Shown in pieces: positions 1 through 8,448 of a stretch of DNA of 51,872 bases. Source of the DNA: Croceibacterium_A sp039927815 (lineage in GTDB: Bacteria; Pseudomonadota; Alphaproteobacteria; Sphingomonadales; Sphingomonadaceae). The notes under the pieces were generated by a model. That model saw only the letters and a program-made list of their open reading frames with translations. It did no database searches and was not told the DNA's origin. Both the position numbers and the translations under genes were made by a program. Each line of letters opens with the position of its first letter. Position 1 is the first letter of the stretch. The stretch spans positions 1 through 51,872 of the forward strand of contig JBDSUJ010000008.1 in assembly GCA_039927815.1 (NCBI GenBank), written 5' to 3'.

Positions 1-130
1 TATTTATTCGCACCTGGGAATTTTCTCGGCTATAGGCAAAACTGCAAAGTGGCGAAGCTAGGCGACGCTGCTGCCGGCGCGGACCGTCCGATGCCGGTTC
101 GATGGGGCTAAGCGAAGGTACGTCGGGTTC

Positions 131-877
131 ATGGGTTACGATAGAGGGCGTCGCGGCCGGGGACGCGACAAGCGGGACGGTTTCGGCGAAGAAGGGTTCG
201 ACCCGTTTGCAGAGAGCAGCCCGCCGACAGGCGGAGACCGCTTCGGGGGCGCAAGTCGCTTCGGGGGGGGCGCCGCTGCCGGTGACAGTGGCGGTAACCG
301 ATTCGGCGGCGGTGGTACTGGCGGTGGTTTCAGCGGAGCACCGCGCGGTCCTCGCCCGGGCGCCGGCGCCGGCGGCGGCGGAATGCCGGCCCAGGTTGTC
401 GGGACAGGCAAAGGCAAAGTTAAATTCTTCAACACCGAGAAGGGTTTCGGCTTCATCCAGCGCGATGAAGGCGGGGAAGACGTGTTCGTCCACATCAGCC
501 AGGTCGAGCGAGCGGGGCTGGCCGGTCTTGCCGAGGGCCAGGAACTGCAATTCAACCTGGTCGACCGCGGCGGCAAGATCTCTGCGGCAGATCTGCAGGT
601 TGTCGGCGATGTCATTCCAATGGCGGAAAAGGCCGCCAGCCCGCAACGCGAGTTGACGGGCGACAAGGCGACCGGAACCGTCAAGTTCTTCAACGCCATG
701 AAGGGCTTCGGTTTCATCACGCGAGACGACGGCAAGGAAGATGCATTCGTGCACATCAGCGCGGTTGAACGCTCGGGCCTTCCCGGGATCAACGAGGGCG
801 ACAAGTTCTCATTCGATCTCGAAGTCGACCGACGAGGAAAGTACTCGGCGGTCAACCTTGTGCCCGTTCAGGGCTGA
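131..877 (+). CDS. Two-domain cold shock protein
   Basis: A 248-residue nucleic-acid-binding protein with two cold shock domains, at about residues 94-157 and 181-245. Each carries the RNA-binding motifs of the family: RNP1 as KGFGFIQ (104-110) and KGFGFIT (191-197), RNP2 as DVFVHIS (117-123) and DAFVHIS (204-210). The first ~90 residues are Gly- and Arg-rich, probably disordered, and resemble RGG-type RNA-binding tails. Tandem cold shock domains are common in alphaproteobacteria, where they act as RNA chaperones in cold and stationary phase. The ATG at 131 was chosen because the Arg-rich MGYDRGRRGR start fits the family; an AAGG lies at 115-118. A TATAGG at 31-36 could be a -10 element of a leader of roughly 90 bases. 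The gene stands alone. Confidence 0.93.
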   Translation: MGYDRGRRGRGRDKRDGFGEEGFDPFAESSPPTGGDRFGGASRFGGGAAAGDSGGNRFGGGGTGGGFSGAPRGPRPGAGAGGGGMPAQVVGTGKGKVKFFNTEKGFGFIQRDEGGEDVFVHISQVERAGLAGLAEGQELQFNLVDRGGKISAADLQVVGDVIPMAEKAASPQRELTGDKATGTVKFFNAMKGFGFITRDDGKEDAFVHISAVERSGLPGINEGDKFSFDLEVDRRGKYSAVNLVPVQG

Positions 878-900
878 TCGTCGCGAGGCTTAGGCCCAGG

Positions 901-927
901 CCGCCTTTCCGGTGTCAGGAAAGGCGG
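901..927 (+). terminator. Hairpin after the cold shock gene
   Basis: A perfect 10-bp stem (901-910 with 918-927) with a 7-base loop lies 23 bases after the cold shock stop codon. No T-run follows, so it is not a textbook intrinsic terminator. It may stabilise the mRNA 3' end or support termination. A second stem (953-960 with 965-972, loop ACGG) follows before argD. Confidence 0.4.
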
Positions 928-1016
928 GCCCCGACCCTAAACGGATGCAGTCGGCGGCCCACGGGGGCCGCCATTCGTCGTTGGGCGCGAGCGCGCCTTC
1001 CAAGGAATTGAGCGAG

Positions 1017-2207
1017 ATGACGATCACCCCCTTAATGCCCGTTTATCCCCGGAGCAGCGTGCGGCCCGTGCGCGGCGAGCACTGCCATCTGATCGCCGAG
1101 GACGGCACGCGCTATCTCGACTTCGCGGCCGGGATCGCGGTCAACATCCTGGGCCATTCGCACCCCGGACTGATCGGCGCCATCCAGCGCCAGGCGGCAA
1201 CCCTGATGCACGTATCGAACCTGTATGGAAGCCCGCAAGGCGAGGCTCTCGCGCAACGTCTCGTGGACCTGACGTTTGCCGATACCGTGTTCTTCACCAA
1301 CTCGGGCGCTGAGGCGGTCGAGTGCGCGATCAAGACCGCGCGCTCGTATCATCAGGTCGGCGGCGATCCGGATCGGTTCGAGCTTATCACCTTCAACCAG
1401 GCGTTCCACGGCCGGACGATGGCGACAATCAGCGCCTCGAGCCAGGACAAGATGCACAAAGGATTCGCCCCGCTCCTGCCGGGGTTTCGCTACGTGGAGT
1501 TCGACGATCTCGACGGCGTGAAAGCGGCGATCGGCCCCCAGACTGCCGGCTTCCTGGTCGAGCCCATCCAGGGTGAGGGCGGGGTTCGCGAGGGATCGGA
1601 ACCGTTTATGAAGGGCTTGCGCGACCTGGCTGACGAGCACGACCTGATGCTGGTGCTCGACGAGGTCCAGACCGGTGTGGCGCGCACCGGCACCTTCTAC
1701 GTCTACGAACAATACGGGATCGAGCCCGACATTCTCGCAACAGCAAAGGGCATCGGCGGGGGTTTTCCGCTCGGCGCCTGCCTCGCAACCGAGACCGCCG
1801 CGCGGGGGATGACGGCGGGGGCTCACGGCTCCACTTACGGCGGAAATCCGCTGGCGATGGCGGCGGCGATGGCAGTGCTCGACGTTGTCGCCAACGAGAG
1901 TTTCTTGTGCGACGTGCGCGCCAAGGGCGACCGGTTGCGGGCGGGCCTGCAACAGTTCATCGGCAATTATCCCGAGCTGTTCGAAGGCGTGCGCGGGAAA
2001 GGCCTGATGCTTGGCCTGAAGATGAAGGTCGATGCACGCCCGTTTATGCAGCATCTGCGCGACGCGCATCGACTTCTGACCGTGTCCGCGGGGGACAACA
2101 CCCTGCGTCTGCTGCCTCCATTGGTAATCGGTGACGCCGAGATCGAGGAGTTCTTCGACAAGCTATCGGCCGGGGCCGCCAATTTCCCGGTGGAGGAAGC
2201 GGCATGA
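1017..2207 (+). CDS. argD: Acetylornithine aminotransferase
   Basis: Class III PLP-dependent aminotransferase of 396 residues that transfers an amino group from glutamate to N-acetylglutamate semialdehyde in arginine synthesis; members of the family often also serve lysine synthesis as succinyldiaminopimelate aminotransferase. Visible hallmarks are TNSGAEAVE (phosphate-binding loop), VLDEVQTGVARTG, and the cofactor lysine (about K244) in ATAKGIGGGFPLG. The ATG at 1017 (MTITPLMPVY) has an AAGGA at 1002-1006 and matches the usual family start; an in-frame start at 912 would add 35 low-complexity residues that overlap two hairpins and is less likely. The last four bases overlap argF (ATGA), so the two are translationally coupled. 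Confidence 0.93.
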   Translation: MTITPLMPVYPRSSVRPVRGEHCHLIAEDGTRYLDFAAGIAVNILGHSHPGLIGAIQRQAATLMHVSNLYGSPQGEALAQRLVDLTFADTVFFTNSGAEAVECAIKTARSYHQVGGDPDRFELITFNQAFHGRTMATISASSQDKMHKGFAPLLPGFRYVEFDDLDGVKAAIGPQTAGFLVEPIQGEGGVREGSEPFMKGLRDLADEHDLMLVLDEVQTGVARTGTFYVYEQYGIEPDILATAKGIGGGFPLGACLATETAARGMTAGAHGSTYGGNPLAMAAAMAVLDVVANESFLCDVRAKGDRLRAGLQQFIGNYPELFEGVRGKGLMLGLKMKVDARPFMQHLRDAHRLLTVSAGDNTLRLLPPLVIGDAEIEEFFDKLSAGAANFPVEEAA

Positions 2208-3145
2208 CGAAAATCCGGCACTTCCTGGAATTGTCGGACGCCGGCGGCGATGCGCTGGCCGCCATGATCACCGACGCCCTTGACCGCAAGGCCGCGCGGA
2301 AGGGCGAACCGAAGGGTTCCCCTGACCCGGATCGCCCGCTCGCGGGACACGTTTTGGCGATGATTTTCGAGAAGAGTTCGACCCGAACTCGGGTCAGCTT
2401 CGACATCGCCATTCGCCAGCTCGGTGGCAGCGCCCTGATCGTCGATGCGGCGACCAGCCAACTCGGCAGAGGCGAAACGGTCGCTGACACGGCGCGCGTG
2501 TTGAGCCGGATGGTCGACGCAATCATGATCCGGACCGATGATCCGGAAAAGGCTGAGACGCTTGCGCGTTACGCGACCGTCCCGGTGATCAACGGCCTCA
2601 CAGACCGCTCGCACCCGTGCCAGATCGTCGCCGATTTGCTGACGATAGTCGAGCATGGGAAGCCGTTGCCCGGCTTGCAGGTCGCCTGGCTCGGCGATTG
2701 CAACAACGTGCTTTATTCGATCATCGAGGCGGCCGGGCTGATGAAATTCGATGTGCGGATCGCTGCGCCGCCGGGATTCCTGCCCAGTGAGGCGGTCGCC
2801 GCGACGGCCCGCGCGCGCGGCGCCCGAATTGTCGTGACGCAGGATCCCGTCGCGGCCGTAGTCGGCGCCGACGTGGTCGTGACCGACACTTGGGTCTCGA
2901 TGGGGCAGGCCCACGCGGCCGAAAAGATCGCCGCAATGGCACCGTATCAAGTCAATGAAGCGCTGATGGCAAGCGCCAGGCCCGATGCGCTGTTCCTTCA
3001 TTGCCTGCCGGCGCATGTCGGCGAGGAGGTCACCGAAACCGTGTTCGAAGGTCCCCGCTCGGTGGTATTCGACGAGGCGGAAAACCGTATCCACGCGCAG
3101 AAATCCGTCCTCCTGTGGTGCTGCGGATTGCTCGGGCAGGGTTAA
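2204..3145 (+). CDS. argF: Ornithine carbamoyltransferase
   Basis: Catalyses carbamoyl phosphate + ornithine to citrulline in the cytosol, the step after ArgD and ornithine release. It has 313 residues, the normal family length. Motifs seen: the carbamoyl-phosphate loop SSTRTR (58-63), HPCQ (ornithine/phosphate site) and HCLPAH near the C-terminus, the catalytic cysteine motif. It starts inside the argD stop codon and is followed 31 bases later by hslO, the argD-argF-hslO order common in alphaproteobacteria. Confidence 0.96.
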   Translation: MTKIRHFLELSDAGGDALAAMITDALDRKAARKGEPKGSPDPDRPLAGHVLAMIFEKSSTRTRVSFDIAIRQLGGSALIVDAATSQLGRGETVADTARVLSRMVDAIMIRTDDPEKAETLARYATVPVINGLTDRSHPCQIVADLLTIVEHGKPLPGLQVAWLGDCNNVLYSIIEAAGLMKFDVRIAAPPGFLPSEAVAATARARGARIVVTQDPVAAVVGADVVVTDTWVSMGQAHAAEKIAAMAPYQVNEALMASARPDALFLHCLPAHVGEEVTETVFEGPRSVVFDEAENRIHAQKSVLLWCCGLLGQG

Positions 3146-3176
3146 CTTCCGCCAACTCGACACCATTTGGAGACGC

Positions 3177-4076
3177 GTGGAACGAGAGCAGAATTCGAGC
3201 ACCGGATACGACCGGTTACTTCACTTCACGCTCCCCGATCGCAATGTGCGGGGCCGCGCGGTGCGTCTGGGCCCGGTCCTGGATCGGATTCTCGCCGCTC
3301 ACGACTATCCGGCCGCGATCCGGCACTTGCTGGCCGAAGCGCTGGTTCTGACCGCGCTGATGGGCGGATTGCTGCAGGCAGAGGGCAGCCAGCTCACGAT
3401 TCAAGCCCATGCCGACGAAGGCGTGGTCCAGCTTCTGGTGTGCGATTATCTGGACGGCCAACTGCGCGGCTACATTCGGCACGACGCGGCCCGCATCGAC
3501 GAACTCGGACTACATCCCTCGCTCCCGGTGCTGTTCGGCAAGGGTGCGCTAACGGTAACGTTCGACCTCGCCAACACGCGCGAGCGTTATCAGGGGATGG
3601 TGCCGCTCGAAGGGGCGTCGCTGACCGCCGCGATCGAAAGCTACTTCGCGCGCTCCGAACAAGTGCCGACACTCATTCGCACGTCCATCGAGACGGGCCC
3701 GGATGGTGCGGTTGGTGGCGGCCTGCTCATGCAGCACATGCCTGACGGCGAGGCAGGTGGTGAGCGGCTCGATGTCCGTGAGACCCACCCCGAGTGGGAC
3801 CACGTCGAAATACTTGCAGCGAGCACTCAGCCGGACGAGTTGACCGATCCGGCGCTGTCGCTCGAAACGCTGGTGTGGCGGCTGTTCCATGAAGAGCGCG
3901 AAGTGCGCGCCGAGCCGGGCCTGACGCTCGCACGCGGGTGCCGGTGCTCGATTGAGCATTATGAGCGAGTGCTGGCGCGCTTTTCGAGCGAGGACCGCCG
4001 CGATATGCGTGATGATCAGGGCATCATCGCCGTCGACTGCGCGTTTTGCTCGCGGCAGTTCCAGATTCAGGATTAA
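3177..4076 (+). CDS. hslO: Redox-regulated chaperone Hsp33
   Basis: Holdase chaperone of 299 residues that protects unfolding proteins under oxidative stress. The C-terminal redox switch is present: a CRC motif followed about 30 residues later by CAFC supplies four zinc-binding cysteines whose oxidation activates Hsp33. The GTG at 3177 (protein begins VEREQNSS) was chosen because longer in-frame starts lie inside argF and translate argF codons out of frame. It sits 31 bases after argF and is probably cotranscribed with it. The arginine genes and Hsp33 have no known functional link. Confidence 0.93.
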   Translation: MEREQNSSTGYDRLLHFTLPDRNVRGRAVRLGPVLDRILAAHDYPAAIRHLLAEALVLTALMGGLLQAEGSQLTIQAHADEGVVQLLVCDYLDGQLRGYIRHDAARIDELGLHPSLPVLFGKGALTVTFDLANTRERYQGMVPLEGASLTAAIESYFARSEQVPTLIRTSIETGPDGAVGGGLLMQHMPDGEAGGERLDVRETHPEWDHVEILAASTQPDELTDPALSLETLVWRLFHEEREVRAEPGLTLARGCRCSIEHYERVLARFSSEDRRDMRDDQGIIAVDCAFCSRQFQIQD

Positions 4077-4135
4077 GCGTTCCCAGCACGGCCGGGCCAC
4101 TTGCAGCATCGCGTTGGCGCCCGTAGCTCGGAGCG

Positions 4136-4825
4136 ATGACGGGACAGCCCAACAAGGCGGTGGTTTTGTTGTCGGGCGGCCTCGATTCGATGGTCGCGGC
4201 CGGCTTGGCGCGCGAACAGGGTTTCGCTGTTTACGCGCTGACGATCGATTACAATCAGCGGCATCGGCGCGAGATTGCTGCTGCGCGCGACATTGCCGCG
4301 GTGCTCGGCGCCGAACGACATGTCGTTCTGCCGCTCGATTTGCGGGCGTTCGGCGGCTCCGCGCTGACTGACGATCTGCCCGTGCCCAAATGCGGGGTCG
4401 GCGATGATATCCCGATCACGTACGTCCCGGCGCGCAATCTGATTTTTCTATCGCTGACGCTGGGCTGGGCCGAACCGCTTGGAGCGCACGACATCTTCAT
4501 CGGGGTCAATGCACTCGATTATTCGGGGTACCCCGACTGTCGGCCCGAGTTTATCGCCGCGTTCACCGAGACGGCTAGCCTCGCCACCAAGGCCGGCAGT
4601 GAAGACCACCCGTTCGTAATCCACGCGCCGTTGCAGCATTGGGGCAAGGCGCGAATCGTGCAGGAAGCCGTGCGGCTCGGGCTCGATCCGGGCATCAGCT
4701 GGTCCTGCTACGACCCCGCCGAAGATGGGCAGGCATGTGGACTGTGCGACAGTTGCCGTCTGCGCCGTAAGGGATTTGCCGACGCGGGGGTGATTGATGC
4801 GACCCGCTATGTGGGGGATTTATGA
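4136..4825 (+). CDS. queC: 7-cyano-7-deazaguanine synthase
   Basis: ATP-dependent conversion of 7-carboxy-7-deazaguanine to preQ0, in queuosine tRNA modification. It has 229 residues. The PP-loop ATPase signature SGGLDS lies at 13-18. Four zinc-ligand cysteines cluster at the C-terminus: C191 in WSCYDP and C201, C204 and C207 in the ACGLCDSC segment. The last four bases overlap the following MFS transporter (ATGA). The other queuosine genes (queD, queE, queF) are not in this window. Confidence 0.95.
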   Translation: MTGQPNKAVVLLSGGLDSMVAAGLAREQGFAVYALTIDYNQRHRREIAAARDIAAVLGAERHVVLPLDLRAFGGSALTDDLPVPKCGVGDDIPITYVPARNLIFLSLTLGWAEPLGAHDIFIGVNALDYSGYPDCRPEFIAAFTETASLATKAGSEDHPFVIHAPLQHWGKARIVQEAVRLGLDPGISWSCYDPAEDGQACGLCDSCRLRRKGFADAGVIDATRYVGDL

Positions 4826-6381
4826 GCGAACATCGCGCAAGTTCGGGAGTGCCGGCCTACAGCTGGTACGCGCTCGGCGTATTGTTCGTGGTCTACCTGG
4901 TCAACTTCGTCGACCGCCAAATCCTGTCGATCCTGGCCAATGATATCAAGGCCGACCTGGGGCTGACCGATGCGCAGCTGGGGTTTCTCTACGGCACCGC
5001 ATTCGCGATTTTCTATGCGCTGTTCGGCATTCCGCTTGGCCGGCTGGCGGACCGGTGGAATCGCACTCGCTTGCTGGCGATCTGGCTCACGTTGTGGTCG
5101 AGCATGACCATGCTGTCGGGCTTGGCGAGAGGATCAACCGGCCTCGCCATCGCGAGGATCGGGGTGGGCGTGGGGGAGGCGACAGCGAGTCCGTGCGCCT
5201 ACTCGCTGATTGCGGACTGGTTTCCACGCCACCTGCGCGCGACGGCCCTGGCCATCTATTCCTCAGGGCTCTTTGTCGGCAGCGGCCTGTCGTTGCTGTT
5301 CGGCGGGGCGATTGCGCAATCGTGGAACGCGGCATGGCCCGGGGGCGGTCCGCTTGGATTGGTGGGCTGGCAGGCGGCTTTCCTGGCCGTTGGCCTGCCG
5401 GGTCTGCTGCTTGCTCTCCTCGTGCTGACTTTGCGGGAGCCAGCGCGCGGCAGCCATGCGGGCCTGCCTGATGCTTCGCCGGCATTCGCCTGGCGAGCTT
5501 TCATCGCGGAGATTGCCTTGATCGTCCCGCCGTTCACTTTCTGGCGTTCGGCGCATCACGGGGGCCGCGCGTTGGCGGGCAACTTGCTGGCCGCCGGGGG
5601 TCTCGCGGCGCTCGCCTGGCTGTTGGGTAGAGCCACCGGCAACATGGCCCAATTCGCTTTCGTTGCAGTCGGCCTGTACGCTGCTGGCAGCTGGGCGGCG
5701 GCGTTGCGCCGCGACGACCGCTCGACTTTCACACTGACTTGGAGAACACCGGCATTTGTCGGGATTTCGCTGGCGTACGCATCGGTGTGCTTCGTCGGCT
5801 ACACAGTGTCCTACTGGGCCGCGCCGTATGCCGAACGGACTTTCGGCCTGAGCAAGGTCGAGCTTGGCTGGTTGATTGGCGCACCGGCCGCGCTGGGCGG
5901 TTTCCTGGGGGTGATTATCGGGGGATGGGCCGCCGACCGCTTGCACCAGCGTTACGCCAGTGGTCGGCTGTGGGTCATCGCGGTCGGGCTCGTCGCTCCG
6001 GTCCCGCTGATCCTGGCGGCGTACCGCACGCCTGATCCAGACCTGTTCGTGGTGTGCAGCTTCTTGGTCCAGATGACTACGGCCTCGGCGCTCGGCGCGT
6101 CGGCCGCAGCGAGCCAGGCGCTGGTGCTCCCGCGCATGCGGGGGACTGCGGCGGCGATCTTTTTTCTGGGGACCACGCTGATCGGGCTTGCGCTGGGGCC
6201 GTATCTCGCCGGCTACATCTCGGAACGCGCAGGCAGCCTTGGCACCGGCGTGATGGCCAATCTCGCGATCGTCCCGTTGGGACTGGCCGCACTCGCGCTG
6301 GCGATTTCGCAGTATTCGCGCGCGTTGGACACTGCGCAGTCCCGCGCCGAAGCGGCGGGCGAGGAGGTTACAGCCGGGTAA
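4822..6381 (+). CDS. MFS transporter, spinster-like, with a central insert
   Basis: Integral membrane transporter of 519 residues of the major facilitator superfamily. The N-terminal half shows YLVNFVDRQILS, the loop GRLADRWNRTR between helices 2 and 3, and GVGEATASP, features shared with spinster-like MFS proteins; the C-terminal half restarts near residue 310. The two six-helix bundles are separated by a long segment (about 210-310) that appears to contain two extra hydrophobic helices, which makes it ~90 residues longer than the second MFS protein of this window. It starts inside the queC stop codon. The substrate cannot be inferred. Its 3' end overlaps the convergent sodC gene by 14 bases. 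Confidence 0.85.
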   Translation: MSEHRASSGVPAYSWYALGVLFVVYLVNFVDRQILSILANDIKADLGLTDAQLGFLYGTAFAIFYALFGIPLGRLADRWNRTRLLAIWLTLWSSMTMLSGLARGSTGLAIARIGVGVGEATASPCAYSLIADWFPRHLRATALAIYSSGLFVGSGLSLLFGGAIAQSWNAAWPGGGPLGLVGWQAAFLAVGLPGLLLALLVLTLREPARGSHAGLPDASPAFAWRAFIAEIALIVPPFTFWRSAHHGGRALAGNLLAAGGLAALAWLLGRATGNMAQFAFVAVGLYAAGSWAAALRRDDRSTFTLTWRTPAFVGISLAYASVCFVGYTVSYWAAPYAERTFGLSKVELGWLIGAPAALGGFLGVIIGGWAADRLHQRYASGRLWVIAVGLVAPVPLILAAYRTPDPDLFVVCSFLVQMTTASALGASAAASQALVLPRMRGTAAAIFFLGTTLIGLALGPYLAGYISERAGSLGTGVMANLAIVPLGLAALALAISQYSRALDTAQSRAEAAGEEVTAG

Positions 6382-6892
6382 GGACACCGCAGGCGATGCG
6401 GGCCCCGGAATTGCCCGACGGATCGGTCTTGTAATCGTCGGGGCCGGCGTGGACGACGATCGCGGTTCCGTCCGCGTCGAACAAGCTGGCCATCACTTCC
6501 TGCGGCGTGCCGCTGACAACCGCGCTGACCGAACCGGCCCCGGCTGCATTCGTGGTTACATTCGGCAAGTCGCCCAAATGCGCACCGGCCGGATTATCAT
6601 GGCCGTGTTGGCGGTTCGCCGGGTTGAGGTGCGGCCCCGCGGTGGTGAAAGCGGGGGCATCGCAATGTCCGGCGGCGTGCAAGTGGATCCCATGCGTTCC
6701 TGCGGTAATGCCCGCCAGCGCGATCGAGATCGTCACTTCGGTGCCGTTGCTGAACACTTGTGCGGTGCCGGCCGGCAGGCCGCTGGCCTGGCGCAAGGTC
6801 GCCTGGGCCAGGCGTTGAGGCGCGGCCTCATCGATCGTCTGGCAGCCGCCAAGCAGCCCCAGCGACAAAGCGGCGGCGATCACTCGATTCAT
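6368..6892 (-). CDS. sodC: Superoxide dismutase [Cu-Zn], lipoprotein
   Basis: Cu/Zn superoxide dismutase of 174 residues that detoxifies superoxide outside the cytoplasm. The N-terminus is a lipoprotein signal with lipobox LLGGC (Cys17), so the enzyme is probably anchored in the envelope. Metal-ligand histidines are seen in GIHLHAAGHC and GPHLNPANRQHG, with the late histidine in IVVHAG; cysteines at 77 and 168 fit the conserved disulfide. The ATG at 6892 was preferred because GGGAG lies 9 bases upstream; an in-frame ATG at 6922 lacks this and would spoil the signal peptide. The upstream neighbour is the GTA relic. The reading frame is open far upstream, but that extension is an artefact of high GC. 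Confidence 0.92.
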   Translation of the reverse strand: MNRVIAAALSLGLLGGCQTIDEAAPQRLAQATLRQASGLPAGTAQVFSNGTEVTISIALAGITAGTHGIHLHAAGHCDAPAFTTAGPHLNPANRQHGHDNPAGAHLGDLPNVTTNAAGAGSVSAVVSGTPQEVMASLFDADGTAIVVHAGPDDYKTDPSGNSGARIACGVLTRL

Positions 6893-6930
6893 CGGTCGGA
6901 ACTCCCTTAACGCTGCGAACATCGGACTGT

Positions 6931-7330
6931 TCAGCCAGCAGGCAGAATCCCGCCTGCCACCAGTGCCTCGATCAGCTGCACAATGGCCGATCGCGCTTGA
7001 TTGTCCACCATCGTTCCGCTGACCGGCGGCGATACAGTGCCGGCGCGGAGCCACGCGCTGGAGTAGCGGATGTCCTGACCCGCGTCCTTGTCGAGCACCC
7101 GCATACCGTCGCGCGGCGTCACGAACAGCCACGCGCCGGCCTGTCGGCAGGCGATCCGGCCGGCATGCCCGGCCCATTCCCCGTTGGGCGCATCTCCGAC
7201 CAGCCAGCAAAGGCCATCGGCAGGATCGTCTGGAGGGAGATCGGCCACGCCCTCTATGGCCGCATGCAGCAGCGAGTCGGTGAGCGCGTGCGCTTCGTTG
7301 ACTGAGAACTCTTTTTGCGCCTGCCCCGAA
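6931..7330 (-). pseudogene. DUF2793 gene, 5'-truncated GTA/phage relic
   Basis: The frame read down from about 7330 gives SGQAQKEFSVNEAHAL, then CWLVGDAPNGEWAGHAG and WLFVTPRDGM, the recognisable pattern of DUF2793 proteins found at the distal end of GTA or phage tail clusters. About 132 residues remain up to the TGA at 6931-6933. Intact homologues begin roughly a dozen residues before GQAQKE, so only the start codon and the first few codons seem lost. The 5' end is fused out of frame to the large-terminase relic. A GTG at 7248 could in principle start a shorter protein, but no ribosome binding site was evident. Confidence 0.75.
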
Positions 7331-7789
7331 GGCGTGGCTGTGCTGCGGTCCTCGCAGGCTATCGGGCTCGCCTGCCGAGTACAGGAACGCTTGTGCCCCG
7401 CTGCGCCACTGGACCCGGCGCAACGACGGCTCGAATTCCGGCGGCCGGTCGGGGTGCGAGCAGGCGAGCACCCCGCTTTCGCCTTCGACCATCACGCTGC
7501 GGGCTTCGGCCAGCGATGCGCCGACCAGCGCGATTCGCGCCTCAGGGCACGTGCGCGCGATATAGCGAACCCATTCCGCCCCGGCGCGGGTCTTGCCTAA
7601 GCCGCGCCCGGCGCAGATCAGCCATGTCGCCCACGGCCCCGGCGGCGGAACTTGCTCCGCGCGCGCCCACACCTCCCAGTCATACCGCAGCGACGAGCGT
7701 TCCTCCTCCGACAGCTTGGCCAGCGCGACCTTGCGCTTCGGCCATTCGAGATCGAGCAGGTATTCGCGTAGTTCCGCCTTACTCCGCAT
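7331..7789 (-). pseudogene. Large terminase gene (GTA g2-like), 3'-truncated
   Basis: The ATG at 7789 opens a protein (MRSKAELREYLLD) with the N-terminal ATPase part of a phage/GTA large terminase: ICAGRGLGKTRAGAEW (Walker A, about residues 58-73), ARIALVGASLAEARSVMVEGESG, FEPSLRRVQW and EPDSLRGPQHSHA. Homology then stops dead at residue 153, just where the family normally continues with a Trp and the Walker B region. The Walker B acidic residues and the C-terminal nuclease domain are missing, so it cannot package DNA. Downstream the sequence switches to DUF2793 in another frame. The start overlaps the end of the small terminase gene, as in working clusters. Confidence 0.82.
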
Positions 7790-8279
7790 CGGGCTGCGCC
7801 ACCGGCTTAATCCCGTGATGCTTGAGCAGCGCGGGCAGCGCCTGCGCGCGCTGGCGCATGGTTTCAAGCTTGTCGTGGATCGACGCGTAGATCGCGCTTT
7901 CATTGTCGTCGTCACGCTGCGCCCGGGTCCGGTTGACCGACAAGCGGTGCGCGGCCAGCAGGCGGAACGCGGTGGCATTGTCGAACTTGCGCTTGGCGCG
8001 GGTCTTGGCCGCGCCGCCCTCCAGCTCACCGTCGCGCAGGCGCTGGAGCAGATCCATCTCAAGGTTGTCGTAGCCTTCGCACAATGCGTCGAACCACTGG
8101 CGGGCGAACGCGCGGTCGTCACGGCGCGTCTTGTAGGCGGTGCTGGTGTCGACTTGCGCTTTGCGCGCCGCAGCCGCGACATTGGACGTGCGCGCCAGTT
8201 CCGCCAGGAACGGCTTGTACCATTTCTTGCTCGCGCGGCGGCCGGCATTGGCGCCGGGCGCCGCCAGTGGCTTGCCCAT
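7779..8279 (-). CDS. Small terminase / GTA g1-like protein
   Basis: Protein of 166 residues resembling the first gene of RcGTA-like clusters, shown in Rhodobacter to be the small terminase that recognises DNA for packaging. It has an N-terminal helix-turn-helix-like part (LAELARTSNVAAAARKAQVD), then FARQWFDALCEGYDNLEMDLLQRL, KFDNATAFRLLAAHR, and a C-terminal helix ending in MRQRAQALPALLKHHG. It looks full length and has no stop or frameshift. ATG at 8279 has AGGA upstream. It overlaps the large-terminase relic by 11 bases. Since no other head or tail genes remain, it is either a not-yet-decayed relic or kept for another DNA-binding role. Confidence 0.72.
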   Translation of the reverse strand: MGKPLAAPGANAGRRASKKWYKPFLAELARTSNVAAAARKAQVDTSTAYKTRRDDRAFARQWFDALCEGYDNLEMDLLQRLRDGELEGGAAKTRAKRKFDNATAFRLLAAHRLSVNRTRAQRDDDNESAIYASIHDKLETMRQRAQALPALLKHHGIKPVAQPDAE

Positions 8280-8448
8280 CGGTATTCCTATCGGCTGTGG
8301 GGAGCGACACCGGGGCCTTCCGCCCGAATCGGTCTATCGCGATGTTCGTCTTCTCTAACCAAACAGCGTCGCGATGTCAATTAGAAAGTGCCAAATAGGT
8401 TTTTCAATCTAGATTGCCCTCGCTCGCGGCCTCGCCTAGTGCGCGGCG

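Noticed and set aside
6909..6933. EcfG-type stress promoter upstream of sodC (TGAAC, 16 bases, CGTT)
   Set aside because: The spacing is right, but the -35 has a mismatch and the transcript would start after the ribosome binding site, so it could not serve sodC well.
6368..7789. Stop-free frame joining the large terminase relic to sodC as one 473-residue protein
   Set aside because: The middle ~140 codons are DUF2793 read out of frame and sodC has its own start, ribosome binding site and lipoprotein signal; long open frames are expected at this GC content.
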